Positions 1-11,707 of a stretch of 64,000 nucleotides of DNA are shown here, one piece after another. A program made the translations under genes and the position numbers. Source of the stretch: Anisus vortex (Eukaryota > Mollusca > Gastropoda > Planorbidae); assembly GCA_949126835.1 (NCBI GenBank), contig OX421500.1, positions 18,606,181 through 18,670,180 on the forward strand, given 5' to 3'. Position 1 is the first letter of the stretch. Each line of letters begins with the position of its first letter. Below the pieces are notes generated by a model. It was not told the origin of the DNA. It worked only from the letters and a program-made list of their open reading frames with translations, and ran no database searches.

Positions 1-243
1 TTTTATCATTAGCTTAACGTCTATGTGCCTAGTCTTGACTTGATAGGGTGATATAAAAAGGGTAAATAATTTTTTCGTTCATTCACCAAATAACGAAATA
101 GACTATAATTATATGTTAACATACTAACCGGAAGGGTTATCTGTTCATTAGTTCTGTTGGCAGTATATAATATTGGTAGCCGCCCCTTGTTACTTAAATC
201 GCACAATGATCCTGAGGTGGGCGACTGAAAAATGGAATGAGAG

Positions 244-588
244 TTGGGATATGATAAAGACCGAGAGGTTTGGCGGCATCTGCCCTACCCTAACCACGTC
301 GACCCAAGGTGGCGGCTAAATAGGTCGAAACAATCCATCATATCACAATTCCGCACTGGCCACTGCCCCACTGGGGCATACTTTGTCAGGTTCCGACCTA
401 ACTTCGACTCGCGGTGTCGCCACTGTGGGAAGGGGGAGGACACAGTGGTGTACATCCTGCGGGAATGCCCCCGTATGGTCAGTTTTCGAGGCGATAGGAC
501 GGATGACCCACTTTCCACTGTTATCTACGGAGATTTAAACATGCTCAGATGCACGACAGAGTACATATCCAGGGCTATAAGGGAATAA
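244..588 (+). pseudogene. LINE ORF2 C-terminal zinc-knuckle fragment
   Basis: This is the 3' end of a non-LTR retrotransposon ORF2, the part after the reverse transcriptase/RNase H region. The frame carries the pattern seen in many RNase H-bearing LINEs: 'SIISQFRTGHCP', then 'CRHCG-x-GEDTVVYILRECPRM'. That is a C-x2-C pair followed by a Cys, with the usual His position changed to Tyr (VVYIL instead of a typical VEHIL). The frame opens right after a stop and has no Met of its own, and the preceding residues (ATEKWNESW) are in another frame. It is therefore a 5'-truncated, frameshifted copy. The stop at 586-588 looks like the natural C terminus. No poly(A) tail or target duplication is evident downstream. 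The family clade is inferred, not established. Confidence 0.75.
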
Positions 589-1830
589 CCATCTCAGTCA
601 AAACGGAGTTCAAGTCTGGTTAATTAAATGATTAAAACTGAAAGATCTCTGCACAAAGAGCATTATGCAACTGCAGAGTTCGCGCTATTTTATCTATTTT
701 CCCTCACATATTTTAACCCATTCAATTTTTTAGACACTGCTCGATATGACCTAATTATTATGTATAATCCTTTCAAATGGCTCGTACTTCCTTGTAAATA
801 TTGTTTCTTTTTCTATATTTAATGATTTACTAATTTAACAAAAGGCAATGCAATTAGTTTGAATTAGGCATGGATTTTATATACATTTTTATTTTGAAAA
901 CGAAAATATTTTCTATAAATTAGATCTCCAAAATGGTAGGCCTATATCTAATATAATCAGACGATTTTAATGGACCCATTTTGAAACTTTTGCTAGACAA
1001 TAATGTAAAAAGACTTGCTACTGGGACATATTGATCATAGAACGGAGGAGGGTTGTGCTGAGGAACGCACCTCCTGGTGCTCAAAGGTGCGCGAATGAAC
1101 TCAAGTTGCAGAAGCCATCCTCACAGAAAGGAGTGAAGAAAAGCGAACCAGGAAAAAGGCAAAGGGCAGAGGAAAAAGAGCCTGTGCCATCGTTCCTTCC
1201 TTCCAGACGGTTGCCATATTAAATTTAGGTACCACTTTTTCTATAATTATCCATCGTATGTTAACTAGTTTTGACTGAAACAAATTTATTCAATTTGAGG
1301 GTATGTCTATGAGAGGCATTATAATGATCATAAACTAAAATTGAAAATGTACATGGCTTGTCCACGTTTCTTTATAAGGACAAACAATGCCTCGAAGTCC
1401 ACTGTGACATGGGGAGGAATCCTGGCAGAAAACGTGTCTTGAACATATCATGACATTATTTTCTTCCCACAATTAAAATTTAATTTAACATCATTAAAAA
1501 GTAGACTGGCCAGGATATGGTGGTAGGTCATAGGATGTCTTGATGTTGTATGCTCTACTGAAAACGACAAATGCATCGAACAAAAGTGAGAAAAAAGATA
1601 AGGTGAGATATTTCATTTATGTATAATAGTAATGTCCAGAACAAAATTGTTTGGTCAGAATTAGTTCTGACTATAAGCTTTGTTTATAAAATAAATTAGT
1701 CAAGAGTTGCGTCTTTCGCTATTAAATAAAACACAATGCGTAGTTTCATAAAAACAGAAAAACGAAAATTCTTTTGCATCAAGCAATACGTTTGAGATTA
1801 TAAATAGGTGATTCTGCACGTCCGAAATTC
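589..1830. other. no recognised gene
   Basis: AT-rich non-coding DNA. A 63-codon frame at 1031-1222 is rich in Lys, Arg and Glu and could be the eroded tail of a transposon protein. It matches no family I know. Confidence 0.5.
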
Positions 1831-1970
1831 ATAATCCATCGTTTCGGAAATGAAATACAATTTTATCTCCTACATCTTTTCGTACAACCATATATATCTT
1901 TGGTACAACCAGTAACGCAGCACAAAAACATTTTTTTTTAAATTAAATGATCGAATGGGACCGGAAACGT
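1831..1970 (+). repeat. diverged direct repeat, copy 1
   Basis: This segment reappears 670 bp downstream at 2500-2640. Shared landmarks in the same order and spacing are 'AATCCATCGTTT', 'CCAGTAACGCAGCAC' and 'GGACCGGAAA'. The two copies have drifted between these landmarks. It is probably an old tandem or interspersed TE piece. No coding potential is evident. Confidence 0.6.
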
Positions 1971-2499
1971 TTTACTCTTCGACCTTTTATGCATCGTTAA
2001 AACTTGTCAATGTCATCACCGATTCATAGAAAAAAAGCTGAACTCTACATATTAAACAGTGTCAGTACAAGCAGAATAACCAGAGTCGAATCTCTTATAT
2101 AACTTCGTCTTATATTCAAATAATTTCTAAAGATAGACAATGGCCTTTATTTATAATAGCTGACTAGTTTAAACAAGTAACAATAACTAAGACATGTGAA
2201 CAATGCTACATTTTTTTTTTGCATAGCTATGGATAAGTCTTTATGGGGCTTGACCTTTTCAATAGGTCAGGGTTTATCGTGTTAAACAACACACGATTCA
2301 TTTCCGTCAATATTCATTAAATGATATTTTCGCCTTTTGCAGGTGCATAAGCATTTATTTCAACCTTGTCCAGTTCTGGTCTTTTAAAAATATATACTAA
2401 GGCTACTATATTAGTTATGAGTTATAAAGAATCCGTTTTAAATTCAAAAGTGAGTATACGATAATAAATTATAGTCAATTCTTCTCGTCTGACGTTCAC

Positions 2500-2640
2500 A
2501 ATCCATCGTTTTCTTTCGGCAACGTCTTTTGCAAATGATGGAAACTTAATCCTCTTAAATATGTTCTTACTCGCAGTAGAACCAGTAACGCAGCACACAA
2601 ATATTTTTGCTAGAAAATGAACGAATAGGACCGGAAATGT
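2500..2640 (+). repeat. diverged direct repeat, copy 2
   Basis: Second copy of the segment at 1831-1970, same orientation, with the same three landmarks in order. Between and after the copies (1971-2499 and 2641-3171) I see only AT-rich non-coding sequence. Confidence 0.6.
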
Positions 2641-3171
2641 TGTTAGAAGATAAGCTTTTAGGTTTACCATGCGTCCATACTATTTAAGACTGGCTGCTAT
2701 CATCTGCTATGTAACTTTATTTAGATTTTGATTATTTTGATAAATAAGATATAATGAAAATATGAATATTGTATCTATTGTTTAGTGATAAAAAGCTCGA
2801 CCAAATAAAGGTAATTTAAATAATAAACAATAAGAATCAAACTCTTTTCTTCAGTAAAGTGACCTACCTTGAAAAACTGACTTGCAATTTCGCCCATTTT
2901 TAACTTATAAATGTCTTAACAAGTCTTGCCACTTCCGGTAAACTTTCTATTTTCTTTAATGCACCACAATTAGATATTTAAATAGTGCGCAAAATATTAT
3001 TTTAATTTTAGGTTTCACTATTACTTTAATGGTTGCTGCAATCATAACATATTATTCAATCTGAGAACGTTTAGATCAAGTTATCTTCAATTAATTTACT
3101 AAAAACAATAGCATAGTAATAATTATATTATATTATAGTACCGGGTAATAATTAATTATAAGCTTACTATA

Positions 3172-3520
3172 GACTTAGATCCTCCCGCGCCGTTTGGTGC
3201 ATTGGGCAATGAGAGTTCTCCAGTTGGCTCTGTCTGAAACCGATGCTGTAACTGCATTGACGTCGTCCCAGTTTATATCGACAGAGTGAATGTCATCGGC
3301 GATTGTTTGTACGCCATGTAGTTTTATGCCGCCCATGTCCGCGCCGTCCATTGGGCGGGTCGCCATCTGGTTGATGTGCAGGGTAGCCGACGGTCAGTTT
3401 GACGTATTATGTGGCCGGTAAATTTGAGGCGCCGTTCGGTGATCGAGGTCAATTGTGGACGCGTTTTCGTTAGGCGACAAACGTCTTCATTTGTAACCCG
3501 GTCTCGATAAGCTAACCAAG
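3172..3520 (-). pseudogene. LINE ORF2 3'-terminal fragment
   Basis: On the minus strand two overlapping frames together give the C terminus of a LINE ORF2. The upstream part contains 'ITERRLKFTGHIIRQ-x-RRLP', the common 'R-L-x-(W/F)-x-GH-(V/I)-x-R' region after the reverse transcriptase. The downstream part contains 'DDIHSVDINWDDV' and 'SDRANWRTLIAQC', matching the usual '...W...A.DR..WR.L' ending. A frameshift near 3324-3366 separates them, so the copy is dead. It is GC-richer than its surroundings, which fits an inserted element. The LINE clade is not resolved. Confidence 0.7.
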
Positions 3521-3654
3521 CAGACAAAAATAGCGACTGCATTTGATTTTTTTTTTCGAATTTACAAGCGCTGATATTATGCCTAGTATTGTGGGGAAAA
3601 AAAGCACATTCGATTTTTCTCTTCTTTTGGCGTCGGTTACTTGTAAAACCATCT

Positions 3655-4091
3655 ACTATAATATACATGGACCGCTTGCTTTAGTTTTTTATGCTATTAT
3701 CTTATTTTTTTTTTGCAATTCCCGATTCTAAATAAAGTAATTGTCATACATGTTCCGTTTTATTAAATCGCATGTTTACTTGTAGGCCTATTAATCCTAT
3801 TATCATTGACTATAATAAGATGGACCGCCTGCTCTATATTTAGAGCGTATGTTCTTTTTCCGTGCGCACACAACACTGATCTAGATTATAAATGTCTCCG
3901 CTCTGTACAACTTTCGATTTTAATTTTTCATTGAGATAATCATAGCGATTAAATAAAACGGAACTGGTATATCAATAACTTTATTTCATGTATAGCAATT
4001 ACTTTTTTTAGAATCGGGAATTCCGAAAATCAGTGTTTCAAGTCATCATATAGCAGAAATACTAAAGCAAGCGGTCCATGTATATTATAGT
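3655..4091. mobile_element. palindromic MITE, copy 1
   Basis: A 437-bp non-coding element with near-perfect terminal inverted repeats of about 30 bp (left end 'ACTATAATATACATGGACCG', right end its reverse complement). Most of the element is an imperfect palindrome. The subterminal 'AATTCCCGATTCTAA' is mirrored by 'TTAGAATCGGGAATT', and 'CCGTTTTATTAAATCGC' by 'GCGATTAAATAAAACGG'. A truncated extra copy of the terminal repeat ('GACTATAATAAGATGGACCG') lies near the centre. A second copy is at 9001-9429. TA dinucleotides flank the ends, but the exact target duplication is uncertain. Confidence 0.85.
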
Positions 4092-4289
4092 CTATGGTAA
4101 AACGTTGGACTTGTATAAAGGCTATCGGGAAGTTCCGTATGTAGGAATGTTGTCAATTTGTCAGTAAGTTAACAATCTGCAGTTACGTGATCATGAACAT
4201 ATTGACGCTTACATTCGAGTGGAAATATTGATTATTTGGAGATCTAATAAGGACAAAAAATGATGATTTCGATAATAAAATTGTTATGC

Positions 4290-4608
4290 TCGTATCGTAT
4301 CTTATAATTTACAGACGCCTCTTCCATTTAGAAGATTAATGCTTCCTACGCTCATCCGTAGTCTGAGTCTAGTATTGCATTTTTATTAGTGTTTTAAATG
4401 ATTTTAAGTGATAGGTTTTCCTGGTTTGTTCAGGCAACCCTTCCCATACCCGGGATATTACTCGGGAAGAAAGAATATTTATATGTATTTGTTTGATATG
4501 CATCGTTAAAATGTTCCAACATATATTATGTCGAACTCTCTGAAAACCACGATGGCTATTGTACGACGTTATGACTCTCTCCGTGACAAGTAATCCTGTG
4601 AATGACAT
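4290..4608 (-). pseudogene. LINE ORF2 tail and 3' UTR (minus copy)
   Basis: The minus-strand frame ends in 'SSRVISRVWEGLPEQTRK' followed by 'LKSFKTLIK', the familiar C-terminal tail of Jockey/CR1/L2-type LINE ORF2 ('F..R.v..WN.LPe.....sl..FK..l'). After the stop comes a conserved 3' flank ('CGGATGAGCGTAGGA', then a motif ending in GGCGTCT). The same tail and flank occur in opposite orientation at 5190-5510, so both are 3' ends of one LINE family. This copy is 5'-truncated. Confidence 0.7.
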
Positions 4609-5189
4609 TCCTAATAAATATGCTTAATATGATGGAATATTCTTTAGCAGCTAAGCAATGATCGATCGAATCTTAATGCCTGAGTAGTCAACGATTTAAC
4701 CATTAATATGACTGCGTCATAAATAAATTGTGGTAAGGTCAGTTGTTGTTTTTTTATATGTAGCCTCCTTAGTGTAGGCCTATATTGAAGGAAAACATTC
4801 GGCAAAGTTTAGATCCTAATGGTTTACCAGATCATAACTTTAGATTATAAAAAAAAAACTATATTCTCCATTGCTGGGCTCTAATCGTTTGTTATGAAGG
4901 CATGGTGCTAAACTCAAATTATTTGGAACACCTGATATATGTTTATATTCATTAAATAGAGATTCGAATTATAAGCTGTTTCTATAATGAGTGTGGTAAC
5001 AGCATAAATAAATAATGCTTTTTTTTTCTAACAGAGGTTCCTAATGCTGTTTTTGTCACAGCTGTACTTGTTGTTGCATGGGTGATTTTAAAACACAACG
5101 CAATCAATTGTCATAGCCTACACCGAAATCCATTGCAAGTTTTTATTTCCGAAAATCGATTTAAAAATAAATATTATTATTATATTGGC

Positions 5190-5510
5190 GATAAAGATTG
5201 TAATCATAAAATTCATTACAGAAATCCACGAGCACTATATCTATGATGTGATAAATGCAGAATTGTAATGACTTTTAAAGACCAAGCTCCCTTATGCGAG
5301 AACAAATGCATATAAGTAGGCCTACTCTTTCTTCCCGAGTTGCATTCGGGCATGGAATGGCTTGCCTGAACAAACCAGGAAAACCAGTAACTTAACATTA
5401 TTTAAAACATTAATACAAATGCAAGACTAGACTTGGGACACGGATGAACGTAGGACGCAATAATCTTTTTTATAGAAGGAGCGTCTCTAATGTAAAAGAT
5501 AAAATTATAA
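5190..5510 (+). pseudogene. LINE ORF2 tail and 3' UTR (plus copy)
   Basis: Same LINE 3' end as at 4290-4608 but on the plus strand. The tail reads 'SFFPSCIRAWNGLPEQTRKT' then 'LFKTLIQMQD' and a stop. It is followed by the same flank ('CGGATGAACGTAGGACGC', then 'GGAGCGTCTCTAATG'). The two copies lie about 0.6 kb apart in opposite directions. The stretch between them (4609-5189) holds no gene I can see. Confidence 0.7.
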
Positions 5511-6745
5511 GAATAGCTTAGCCCAGGGGTTGTCAAAATACGGTAAAGTGCCAGACTTGGCACGCTGGGCGATTTTAGTGGCGCACTGATGACCCCACCA
5601 AAACAGGCAATTAAAATCTCTTCTACAAAAGAATAAGTAATAAAGCGGGATGACTTTTCGTCTCTTGGCTCAATGAATTACAAACCCTACCTCGGCACAC
5701 TGTTATTGGAAGGTTGTCCTAGCCCATACTGCACATGACGACACATCATGACCCATACATTATTATTGGACTACAACCATCACATTTATTTTCTCACGAC
5801 CCATACAGCACTACTTATAAAAAAATATACTAAAAGTCAAAGCCGATCCTATCTCTGCGAACTATGTATTTGTCAGTGACATATGCAGCTTTACTTATCC
5901 ATACAAATTAAAATACAAAACACTTCTGTTCGATTGGTAGGGCCCTTTCTCTCTGAATTAATTTTAGCTTGAAGTTAGTAATGTTGTTCGTCTCTCATTT
6001 CCGAGGATGACCACGTCTTTAATTCCTGAAATTGTTTACAATCTTGAAAAAAAAAAAAGTTATTGGAAATATATATTTAGAGATATTTGAAAAGTTTTAA
6101 GTTTTGAAAAACAACGTAAATTAAGTAATTAAGCTGCAATTAGTTTAATTATATGTTTTTTTTAGCATGCTTGTTAGTTTTGAATAGGTTAACGATCTAG
6201 ATCTAAATTCCACAACAATAAAAAAAAAACCTACAATTTTAATACAAAAAAATATTGTCCAGTTTGGTTCACATAACTATTTATCATCACTCTTGTACAT
6301 TTCATATAATAACGTATAAAGACCTAAGTAATCTAGCACCGGTAATGGTAGTGTAGTGCAGCTTGCGGTGTTTTTACATTTCCCTTATGTCTGCCTTTCT
6401 TGCAAAAGTAAAAAAAAAAGGTTGGAAAGAAAACAGAAATGTAATGTATAAATGTGTGTGTACAGGGCACAGGGTACAGGGTAGGCCTACGCTAGCCGAA
6501 CGCGCTAACATAAGCTACAAACGCAGTGGGCGCAAACACCAACACGTCTTCTCAGTGAATACGGCTTTCGTTGTGAGTCGGTGTTGGTGACACTATTTAA
6601 ACCTAGTAACCGCACGCAGTGAGTTCAACACGACTTCGGACTTCAACAACACGCCTTCGCACCAACTTTTTTGACGAGAGTGCTCAACTGGCTTGCTACA
6701 TCTCATGCCTTCGTTTTTTTCACGGTTGCTAGTAGTCTCGTCGAC
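5511..6745. other. non-coding; possible small hAT-like insertion and short-motif cluster
   Basis: No gene seen. At 5526-5719 a 194-bp segment begins GGGGTTGTCAAAATACGG, which resembles hAT termini, and is bracketed by direct repeats TAGCCCA (5519-5525 and 5720-5726). The right end does not mirror the left, so this is tentative. From about 6480 short words such as CACCAACAC and ACGCAGTG recur; see the inverted-arm element at 6746-8371. Confidence 0.3.
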
Positions 6746-8371
6746 CTTGAATGTGTGACGTCATATGGCTGGACTGGGGACATTTTCACTTTCAATTTTC
6801 TCATCGAGAAAGCATCGCAGACAATATCTGATTTCATTTTTGAATTCAGCGACTAAAAATCAAGGGGAGATCCGAGCAAACACCAACACACCTTCGGCAC
6901 GTATCTTAAGCCGAACGCCAATTGTACGATTGAACTGGGATTGGCACAAACGCAGTGCGCGATACGACTTGCGTTCAACTTTTAGCCAGCGAGAGCCTAG
7001 AGATCATGTGACACACAGGTCGTTCCAAAATGGAGGCGCTGTGCATTGCAGCTTTTTCTATTTTATTGGCTCGGGAAAAGGTATTATAGGGCAACGGTAC
7101 TGGGTTCATCACATATTTTGAAAGAGAGAAAGGTTTGGGGAATACCATCATCTTTTATACGAGGTTTTGAACGACGAGGAAAAATGTATCGCGTACATCA
7201 CTTTTAGAGCTAGTGATCCCAAGCATCACCGAGCGCACCACAAACTTCCGAAAACCGCTGTCCTTAATAGAACGACTTTTGATTATATTGAGATAAGTCA
7301 TCATCATCTGCACTCAGCAGAATCTTGAGGTACATTTAAGGTCCTCCAGTCCCCAGGGTACAAAGCTGGGCTGCCATGGCTGTACAGGTCTTACGGACCA
7401 CTTAAACTAAGAGCTCCAATACTCATTCAAGTCCTTGATCACAACAAATAAACAGACAAACATAGTAGGGCCTACAACAATTAATGTACAAAACAAATAA
7501 GTCAGAACAAAGCAAAAACAGAAGCAACAAGAAAACTTACTGATTATTATAAAGTACCGTAACTTTTTATTGATCAAAGTCCGATACAATGTTGTGTATA
7601 TAATGATATTATGGAAAAAGGAAATAGGTTCTTGATTGTCTTTTCAAGTCCTAAAAGAAAACATTTAAATGTACTGCTCCTTGCTATTGAAAAGATCAAA
7701 GTTAAAAATGGAATCATTGTATTTGAACCGGCCCTAAAAATATTTTCAAAGGAACTTGGACACTTTGATTTTTCCGTGCATTATATTAGTACTGATGTGT
7801 AGCATTAGAGGTGTGGTTTTGTTCATAATTGTATGCATCACTTTGTACATTGTGTTCAACAGGCGTACATCTAGACATAGAATGTCTTGGACTTGGCTGA
7901 CTTCTTGACCCTCGTTCACTTGGCATTTGGCAGGCCATGAGATATTTCACAATCACACCATGGATCTCCATTTGACATTGCATCTTTTTAATTGGTTCCA
8001 ACATTTCATACAGAGTCGGACAAGCCTGAACTGCTGTGATCAATTCAGTCTCTATCTTGACCTGATCAAGTCTTGACTGTCTGTCAACTGTCAGTGGTCA
8101 ACACACTAGATCTAGATCTAGTGTCTACACAGTGTGCTCTTGGTGGCCGCGGCGCAAGACGAAACCCGACAGTGAGCAATATTATTACCGTATTATTATT
8201 TTTTTAAATCTCACTAAATATTACACAATTTCAAATTCTGCTCGAATCTCCCCTTGATTTTTAGTCGCTGAATTCAAAAATGAAATCAGATATTGTCTGC
8301 GATGCTTTCTCGATGAGAAAATTGACAGTGAAAATTTCCCTACTCCAGCCATATGACGTCACACATTCAAG
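6746..8371. mobile_element. unclassified element with 132-bp inverted arms
   Basis: Bases 6746-6877 reappear as a close reverse complement at 8240-8371. The shared sequence runs from 'CTTGAATGTGTGACGTCAT' to 'CAAGGGGAGAT(C/T)CGAGC', with only a few differences. The arms enclose about 1.36 kb with no recognisable protein. An 85-codon frame (7786-8043, minus) and a 63-codon frame (7611-7802, plus) match nothing I know. This could be a foldback or DNA transposon with long inverted repeats, or two head-to-head copies of a shorter repeat. The true ends may lie outside the arms. Confidence 0.55.
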
Positions 8372-8647
8372 ATTTTGGTGCAGAAAGTAGGCCTACTATA
8401 AACAATAACTGGATTCTCCTGAAGCCTTTCGAATGCGAAAGAAATTGCGTACTACTACAAAGTACGAGAAAGCATTATTTTATCAGGTCATAAATATATG
8501 AAATGAATTAAACTTAATATCTATATATACATGTATATACAAAATAGACCGTGTGTATGGTTTCCGATTACCATTGATTAATTTAAAAAGCACGTGACCT
8601 CATTGCCTCATATTATTTTACATTTTCGATCTCGCTTTCTCCATGTA

Positions 8648-8716
8648 TCCTATCTAGCTGAGTGGTTAGCGCCCCAAACTGCCATGCAGTTGATCTGGGT
8701 TCTAATCCCCGCTAAA
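8648..8716 (+). repeat. tRNA-like sequence (pseudogene or SINE head)
   Basis: Contains an A-box-like 'TAGCTGAGTGGTTAGCGC' and a B-box-like 'GGGTTCTAATCCC' at tRNA spacing. An anticodon-arm-like hairpin (AACT-GCCATGC-AGTT) with CAT in the loop lies between them. The 5' and 3' acceptor stretches are not complementary and there is no clear family tail, so it is probably not a working tRNA gene. The next stretch to 9000 is featureless AT-rich DNA. Confidence 0.45.
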
Positions 8717-9000
8717 ACATGTTTTCTGTAATAGCAATAGGCAGGTCACTTAAAAAAATAGATATTAATATTACTTTTCTTTAAAAGATTGTAAAGAATT
8801 TAAATTTAACGACTTGACGTTAAAAGCTTTCCTAAACTGTTTTTAATAAGTACAATTTAATACATATAGATTAGACATACAGCAAATAAAATAAATGTTT
8901 GATTTCCCATAGCAATAGATCTTTATGCTGGCTTTTTTACAAATAAGCGAGAAATATAATTTTTCTGATTGAATAGGCCCTAATAGTAGGCCTATTAGCA

Positions 9001-9429
9001 TAGACTATAATATACATGGACCGCTTGCTTTAGTTTTTTATGCTATTACTATTATCTTCTTTTTTTTTTTTTGCAATTCCCGATTCTAAATGAAGTAATT
9101 GTAATTCAACTTCCGTTTTATTAAATCGCATTTTGTTCGACTTTAAATGAATACTTGTAGGCCAATTATAAAATTAATCCTATTATCCTTGACTATAATA
9201 AGATGGACCGCTTGCTCTATTCTTCGAGCTTATGGTCTTTTTCCGTGCGCACACAACACTGATCCGCTCTGTACTTCTTTCGATTTTAATTTTTCATTGA
9301 GAAAACCAAAGCGATTCAATAAAACGGAAGTTCAAAGTATATTACGAATCGCGAATTCAGAAAATCAGTGTTTCGAGTCATCATATAGCAGAAATACTAA
9401 AGCAAGCGGTCCATGTATATTATAGTCTA
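9001..9429. mobile_element. palindromic MITE, copy 2
   Basis: Second copy of the element at 3655-4091. Its terminal repeats are cleaner here: the left end 'TAGACTATAATATACATGG' is the exact reverse complement of the right end. It keeps the internal partial terminal repeat near 9188 and the mirrored inner blocks. The hAT element at 9433-11699 begins 3 bp after its right end, and the hAT target duplication (GTCTATAG) uses the last bases of this MITE. Confidence 0.85.
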
Positions 9430-9432
9430 TAG

Positions 9433-11699
9433 CAGGGGTCTCCAAACTACGGCCCGCGGGCCGCATGCGGCCCGCGAGGCCCTCTCATGCGGCCCGTGGA
9501 GTCCTTATTGTCTACGAAAAAAAACAACAGAATTTTATCTGTATGCTGCCAAGTTCAGCCGACATTTACGTGGACATAATGTTTTTATCGAATTAAAATT
9601 GAGGCGTTATGTTTTCCAACCGATCACGACAATGCAAAACCTTATTTAGCTGGTTACAGTTTCTACTTTTCAACTGGAAAGGGTTGAGACGAAAACAATG
9701 CGATTTGGGAGGAAAGACAAATAGTTTAATAGTGTACAGTAGGAAAGGCTAAATGGAGACAAATGGTATGCAAATAGTAGAAAGAGGGAAAAAGAAGGGG
9801 AGGGGATGAAAAGTTGTTTCCCCCACTCTCAAATTGGGCACACTCATTAAACGCGAAAAATGTGTCGGAGTCTTTAGAAGGTTTGCTGCTTGATCAAGAC
9901 TTGATTATTTTGATCACATTTTGCAAGTTCAACTCACATCTCAAAGGACATTGTTCAGTAAATCCTCAAATGAAAACGAATCTTTAACTAAGGCCAGTTA
10001 TAAAGCTGCTTACGTCCTGGCTAAAAGTGGCAAACCGCTTACAGATGGTGAAGTAGTGAAGCAATGTTTGTTGGAGGTGGCTGAGGAACTTTGACTAGAA
10101 AAGTCAAAAGAATTTTAAAATGTAGCAAATACCATTGCTCGCCGTGTTGCAGATATGGGTGAAAACATTGTGAATCAAATAGAGAAGAATGCAAGCAAGT
10201 TTCACTCTTTTCAATAAATTCTAATGGATGAATCGCTGCAAAGCTTTTCCACCTCTCAAATGCTTTTGTTCATTAGAGGTGTGGATGAAGACATGAACAT
10301 AACACAAGCGCTGGCTTCCCTAAACAGCATATGCATATATGACACTGTTACCGGAGAGGATAAATTCAATGAGTTGAAATAAACATTTACTGATTATAAC
10401 TTGGACTGGACTAACATCAATTGTCTGACTGTTGATGGAGGAAAGAACATGATTGGCATATAGAAAGGCTTGGTTGAACCAGTGAAGCAGATGTGTAACG
10501 AAAAAATCATTTCACAACCAATGTTCCTGCATTGTATTATTCACCAGCAAACGTTGTGTGCTAAATATATGGACATTAGCAGTGTTCTGAATACTGTAGT
10601 GAAGATGGTCAATTTAATAAGGTAATATGGGCTCAGTCATAGCAGTCCAGAGACATGTTGAAAGATACAGACAAAGAATCAAAAGATTTACCATATTACA
10701 CAGCAGTAAGATGGCTAAGTTGTGAGAAAGTTCTGAGCAGAGTATTTAAGTTAAGAAAGGAAATAGGTGAGTTCCTGGAAAGTAAAGGCAAGCCACAGCT
10801 ATTACTGTCCGACGAAGAGTGGGTATGGAAATTGGCCTTTGCTGCAGACATAACTAGACATTTAAATTTTTAGAACCTAAAAGTACAAGGAGAGAAAAAT
10901 CTATTTTCTGATCTATGCACCCACGTAAAGGCATTCAGATCCAAACTTGCCTTGTTTTTCGGAACAAGAACAGACCAAAAACTTGATGCACTTTCAGCAA
11001 TGCAAGGTATTCATTGCTGAAGCAACAGCCGAGTTCCTCGCGTCATTTGCATGCGAGATCATCAAAGTCCTCCAGCTGCAGTTTCAGGAGCGTTTTTCTG
11101 ATTTAAATTCAAAGGCAGAAGAATTGAGACTGTTTCAAAACAACCCATTTGAAGCAGACGTGGCCAGTTGCCCAGATGAACTGCAGCTGGAGGTCATTGA
11201 GTTGCAAGCAAATGACCTCCTTAGGGATAAGTTCAAAGAAGGACTGATGGGTTTTTACCAGTTTTTGCCCAAGGAAGACTTTAGTAATGTTAAAACGTTT
11301 GCATCATGGTACCTTTCATTCTTTGGAACAACATACATACATTCATGTGTGAACAAACATTTTCAAGAATGATATACTCAAAGAACAATTTGAGAACAAA
11401 CTTGCCCGATGATAATCTCAGGTCAATGTTGATGTTAGAAACATGCATCTAAAACCAGAAATGTCTGCTATTTAGGCATCCCTGAAAAAATTTCACTCTT
11501 CCCACTAATACAGGTGTTCAAGTGTAGTGCAGCAATGTGTTATTAAATAATAACTGAATACAAAAATATGAAATAAATAATAAAAAACAACATCCATGTT
11601 TTGATTCCTGTTTTTTTTGGACCTCGAGTGTGTAGTTGCCCCCGAGCTGCTGTTTAATAGTTCATGCGGCCCTCGGGCTGAAAAGTTTGGAGACCCCTG
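9433..11699 (+). mobile_element. complete hAT transposon with 8-bp target duplication
   Basis: The left end reads 'CAGGGGTCTCCAAACT' and the right end is its near-perfect inverse 'AAGTTTGGAGACCCCTG'. Both ends continue into GC-rich subterminal 'GCGGCCC' repeats. A perfect 8-bp target-site duplication, GTCTATAG, flanks it (9425-9432 and 11700-11707). Eight-base duplications and CAGGGG-type ends are diagnostic of hAT. The element is 2,267 bp and carries one decayed transposase gene on the plus strand. It sits at the edge of a palindromic MITE, so it arrived after that MITE. Confidence 0.95.
9929..11465 (+). pseudogene. hAT transposase (GTF2IRD2/SCAND3-like), inactivated
   Basis: This would be the DDE/RNase H-fold transposase of the surrounding hAT element. 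It resembles the hAT proteins related to GTF2IRD2 and SCAND3. The first part runs mostly in one frame with in-frame stops: 'LTKASYKAAYVLAKSGKPLT', 'FIRGVDEDMNITQALASLNS' after the 'LMDES' acidic motif, 'INCLTVDGGKNMIG' (second acidic motif) and 'FLHCIIHQQTLCAKYM'. The middle reads 'LPYYTAVRWLSCEKVLSRVF'. The C-terminal part (10947-11372) ends with the hAT dimerisation region, 'TFASWYLSFFGTTY', then after a frameshift 'EQTFSRMIYSKNNLRTNLPD' and 'LRSMLMLETCI'. At least six stops and several frameshifts make it non-functional. Confidence 0.85.
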
Positions 11700-11707
11700 G
11701 TCTATAG

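Noticed and set aside
8648..8716. Functional tRNA-Met gene (CAT in the loop)
   Set aside because: Acceptor arms do not pair and the anticodon stem has a mismatch; more likely a SINE head or pseudogene.
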